Shown piece by piece: positions 5,073 to 7,136 of a DNA stretch of 7,136 nucleotides. How positions within the stretch are numbered: position 1 is the stretch's first letter; each line of letters starts with the position of its first letter. The DNA is from an uncultured Oscillospiraceae bacterium. Lineage in GTDB: Bacteria; Bacillota; Clostridia; Oscillospirales; Oscillospiraceae. A program made the translations under genes and the position numbers. The DNA lies in contig CAKTPC010000100.1 of the NCBI GenBank assembly GCA_934590505.1, positions 1 to 7,136 of the forward strand, given 5' to 3'. The notes below the pieces were generated by a model, which was given only the letters and a program-made list of their open reading frames with translations, made no database searches and was not told where the DNA came from.

Positions 5073-5990
5073 ATGAATTTTTTCCTTAAAGTCAGGGATT
5101 ATCTGTTCTTTCACTCTGCGGCAGCCGGGCTTTTGGACAACTTAAGCGACGAAAGCTTCGTCGCTATGGAATACCGCAGATTTATGCGTGAAAAAATAAA
5201 CTTGGAAAAACCGAAGAAGTTTTCAGAGAAGCTTTGCTGGCTGAAAATTCACGACCACAATTCGCTGTACACCACGCTTGTTGACAAGTATGCGGTAAAG
5301 CAGTTTATGGCCGAGCGCTTCGGCAATGAGCATATCATTCCACTGCTCGGTGTGTACGATTGCTTTGACGATATAGACATAAGTGCTTTGCCTGAGCAGT
5401 TTGTAATCAAGACAACTCATGATTCCGGCGGAGTTATAATCTGCAAAGACAAATCCGCATTCGACTTTGCGTCCGCGAAAGAGAAAATAGAAAAACGCCT
5501 CAAGTTCAACTACTATCGCCTGCATCGTGAGTGGCAGTATAAAAATATCAGGCCACGCATCATCGTTGAAAAATACATACGTAATGAAAACGGCAGCGAA
5601 CCTAACGACATCAAGTTCTATATGTTCAACGGCGAGGTTGGCTTCATCGGGTACTACCTTAACAGAAAAACCGTGAGCCGCAATGCCAATGTAAACTTAT
5701 ACAATGAACAGTGGGAGCTTTTACCTTTCGAGGATCCGGATTTCCCAAGTAAGTCAGATGTGCACGTGGCAAAACCGGCGCTGCTGGACGAGATGACAGC
5801 GTATTCAAAAAAGCTCGTCAAAGCCGCAGGCGATCCCGGCTTTCTCCGTGTCGACATGTATACGTACGACGGCGGATTCATGCTGGGCGAGATCACCTTT
5901 TATGATGCCGCCGGCTATGTCAGGTTCGATCCTCCCGAATATAACATGATCCTCGGGCAGAAGCTTATCATCGACACCGACAGGCAATGA
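5073..5990 (+). CDS. TupA-like ATP-grasp protein (ATPgrasp_TupA family)
   Basis: 305 residues resembling the TupA-like ATP-grasp family, named after a teichuronopeptide biosynthesis protein and usually found in surface polysaccharide loci. Such enzymes are predicted to ligate a carboxylate (via acyl phosphate) to an amine. Seen: an N-terminal helical region with PKKFSEKLCWLK and LVDKYAVKQF; the ATP-binding strand FVIKTTHDSGG (110-120, Lys113); the hinge IIVEKYI with Glu166; NDIKFYMFNG; RVDMY (259-263); and the C-terminal GEITFYDAAGY, where Glu273 is a likely metal ligand. Start: ATG 5073 with GGAGGAG at 5061-5067. The frame is open back to 4950, but those 41 codons lie on the promoter and leader. 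GC is low (28/60 at 5221-5280; 27/60 at 5461-5520). No glycosyltransferase or polymerase is nearby, so it is an orphan member; the acceptor and donor are unknown. Confidence 0.9.
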   Translation: MNFFLKVRDYLFFHSAAAGLLDNLSDESFVAMEYRRFMREKINLEKPKKFSEKLCWLKIHDHNSLYTTLVDKYAVKQFMAERFGNEHIIPLLGVYDCFDDIDISALPEQFVIKTTHDSGGVIICKDKSAFDFASAKEKIEKRLKFNYYRLHREWQYKNIRPRIIVEKYIRNENGSEPNDIKFYMFNGEVGFIGYYLNRKTVSRNANVNLYNEQWELLPFEDPDFPSKSDVHVAKPALLDEMTAYSKKLVKAAGDPGFLRVDMYTYDGGFMLGEITFYDAAGYVRFDPPEYNMILGQKLIIDTDRQ

Positions 5991-6018
5991 GCGTCCATCT
6001 ATACATAAACTATAAAGC

Positions 6019-6050
6019 TCCGCCGCCCGTAACAAGTCACGGGCGGCGGA
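6019..6050. terminator. Shared hairpin between convergent ATP-grasp and tspO genes
   Basis: A perfect 12-base-pair GC-rich stem, TCCGCCGCCCGT (6019-6030) with ACGGGCGGCGGA (6039-6050), around an eight-base loop. It lies 28 bases past the ATP-grasp stop and five bases past the tspO stop. Neither side has a strong T-run: the plus side reads TATTATC, the minus side GCTTTATAGTTTATG, which is somewhat better. It probably serves both genes, mainly tspO. Confidence 0.75.
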
Positions 6051-6055
6051 TATTA

Positions 6056-6541
6056 TCACCGGTTAAGCAGCCATATGCCGAGGTTCAGATACCCGGCAAA
6101 GGCCGTCCATATGAGGTATGGCAGCATGAGCTTCCCCGCGGTTCTGGAAATATAGTGAAACAGCACAGTACAGACCAGTATCAGCCCCCACAGGACGATG
6201 AGCCACAGGAACGACACGAAGTACAGCCCAAGCTTAAAGAACAGCACCGGCCACAGAAAATTCGCGGCAAGCTGCAGAGCATACACCGTCAGCGCGCGTT
6301 CTCTGCGTGCCTCGGACACATGTGCCGTCCAGATAAGATACGACGCTGCGCCCATGAGGATATACAGCGCCGTCCACGCGACGGGAAAGAGCCACTGCGG
6401 CGGCGCAAGCGGCGGCTTTGCCATAGTCTCGAACAGCTTCATGCCGTCCTTTGTAAGAAACGCGGCAAGCCCGCCGACGGCCAGCGGAAGCGCAACGGCC
6501 GCGATAAGCTGCTTGAGCTTTATATTGTGCTTCACTTTCAT
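6056..6541 (-). CDS. tspO: TspO/MBR family tryptophan-rich sensory protein
   Basis: A five-helix membrane protein homologous to the mitochondrial translocator protein (peripheral benzodiazepine receptor). Bacterial members bind porphyrins and are tied to tetrapyrrole and stress responses. Seen at 161 residues: LPLAVGGLAAFLT in helix 1, the hallmark KPPLAPPQWLFPVAW (42-56) then TALYILMG, ANFLWPVLFF in the middle, and the C-terminal LPYLIWTAFAGYLNLGIWLLN. The length is normal. The start is unsure. The ATG at 6539-6541 aligns with typical family N-termini but GGGTG abuts it. An ATG five codons upstream (6554-6556) lacks a ribosome binding site. A GTG at 6533-6535 has GGGTGA (6541-6546) five bases upstream, the same arrangement as the XRE gene. 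No clear promoter is visible in the 73 bases to the upstream gene. Its ligand and role here are unknown. Confidence 0.95.
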   Translation of the reverse strand: MKVKHNIKLKQLIAAVALPLAVGGLAAFLTKDGMKLFETMAKPPLAPPQWLFPVAWTALYILMGAASYLIWTAHVSEARRERALTVYALQLAANFLWPVLFFKLGLYFVSFLWLIVLWGLILVCTVLFHYISRTAGKLMLPYLIWTAFAGYLNLGIWLLNR

Positions 6542-6593
6542 CACCCGTATAAGCATATGACAAGCACTGCCGCTTTATTCCGGTCATATATAC

Positions 6594-6624
6594 AAAAGAC
6601 GGCACCGCGTTTGCGGTGCCGTCT
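6594..6624 (-). terminator. Terminator of the MBOAT gene
   Basis: A perfect 12-base-pair stem (AGACGGCACCGC at 6597-6608 with GCGGTGCCGTCT at 6613-6624) around a four-base loop. On the minus strand it ends in TTTT G TATATATG. It starts within a few bases of the MBOAT stop codon. The T-run is short, so some read-through into tspO is possible. Confidence 0.85.
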
Positions 6625-6629
6625 CAAAT

Positions 6630-7136
6630 TCAGAATTGTGCGTAGATGAATGGAGTCTCGCCTGTATAAGCGAGCACGAGCGTGAGCCCGAGCGCGGCGA
6701 AGAACAGCGCCAATCCCCATACGCTGTTGAGGCTGACAAGAGGATAGTACCCCTCCGGCTTTGTCCCGAGACGTTTGCTTCTGAAGCAGGCTGTTGCCAT
6801 AGCCGCGGCAGTGACAAGGATGCCGAACACCGTCCAGCTGCTGATGTGCGTCATGCCGCGCTGCCATGTGAATATCGCCGTGAGTATCTTCACCGCAGTG
6901 CCGAAGCTGTCCGCGCGGAAGAACACCCAGCTGAAGCTGACAAAGCAGAAGGTGAGCAGCACGGACAGCGCCGTGTACGCTCGGCTCTCCCCCACTTTCC
7001 CGCTTTTTGTACGCCATGCGCTCCACAATCTGTGTACGCAGAGCGCAAAACCGTGCAATGCGCCCCACACGACGAAGGTCCATGCCGCGCCGTGCCACAG
7101 GCCGCCGATGACCATCGTCAGCATCAGGTTTACATA
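6630..7136 (-). CDS. MBOAT-family O-acyltransferase (AlgI/DltB-like), N-terminus cut by window edge
   Basis: The C-terminal 168 residues of a membrane-bound O-acyltransferase; the reading frame is open to the window edge. Seen: NLMLTMVIGGLWHGAAWTF, in which the His of WHG (visible residue 15) is the invariant MBOAT histidine, then VVWGALHGF, a following hydrophobic helix with FSWVFFRADSFGTA (the typical W-x-F-F-R-A element), and two or three more membrane helices. Family members move acyl groups, usually acetyl or D-alanyl, onto extracellular polysaccharides or teichoic acids. The AlgI-type WHGAAW motif favours polysaccharide O-acetylation, but the substrate is not shown. Full-length members have about 450-500 residues, so roughly two thirds is missing. 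A terminator follows at once. Any AlgJ/AlgX- or DltD-like partner must therefore lie upstream, outside the window. Confidence 0.93.
   Translation of the reverse strand, partial: YVNLMLTMVIGGLWHGAAWTFVVWGALHGFALCVHRLWSAWRTKSGKVGESRAYTALSVLLTFCFVSFSWVFFRADSFGTAVKILTAIFTWQRGMTHISSWTVFGILVTAAAMATACFRSKRLGTKPEGYYPLVSLNSVWGLALFFAALGLTLVLAYTGETPFIYAQF

Noticed and set aside
4543..6050. Mobile element carrying the XRE/ATP-grasp pair
   Set aside because: No transposase, integrase, terminal repeats or attachment-site duplication is visible at the borders. Only the base composition suggests transfer.
5987..6649. Open frame of 220 codons on the plus strand
   Set aside because: It is antisense to tspO, contains both hairpins at 6019-6050 and 6594-6624, and is a low-complexity basic protein.

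Overview
The window looks like chromosomal DNA from a Gram-positive member of the Clostridia (Bacillota), possibly Oscillospirales/Ruminococcaceae-like. This rests on protein style, moderately high GC in most genes (38/60 in a counted stretch of the transporter), AT-rich intergenic DNA, many hairpin-plus-T-run terminators and purine-rich ribosome binding sites. The taxonomic placement is inference. There is no RNA gene, CRISPR array, insertion sequence or phage gene.

Left part (1-1079, minus): the N-terminal 359 codons of a HerA-like/DUF853 (YjgR family) ATPase with intact Walker A and Walker B motifs, cut by the window edge. It diverges from a two-gene plus-strand lipid operon (1351-3108): cdsA (CDP-diacylglycerol synthase, TTG start) followed by a DAGK-catalytic-domain lipid kinase. 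Together these can turn diacylglycerol into phosphatidate and then CDP-diacylglycerol, returning lipid to phospholipid synthesis. A strong terminator ends the operon, and almost touching it is a near-consensus promoter for a monocistronic MFS transporter (3228-4430), itself followed by two tandem terminators.

Middle part (4543-5990): a divergent pair of visibly lower GC (42-47% in counted stretches). It consists of a 107-residue XRE-type repressor on the minus strand and a 305-residue TupA-like ATP-grasp protein on the plus strand. The short region between them carries a near-consensus promoter for the ATP-grasp gene, a -10 box for the regulator, and two GTTTA-N7-TA(A/T)A(C/A) dyads placed over both promoters. 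It looks like a self-regulated, possibly transferred module and is the most interesting part of the window.

Right part (6019-7136, minus): a shared hairpin separates the ATP-grasp gene from a convergent tspO (tryptophan-rich TspO/MBR membrane protein). Upstream of tspO lies the terminator and C-terminal 168 residues of an MBOAT-family O-acyltransferase that runs off the right edge.

Stretches without genes are all under 300 bases. The longest, 1080-1350, holds two divergent promoters and an AT-rich dyad in the cdsA leader.
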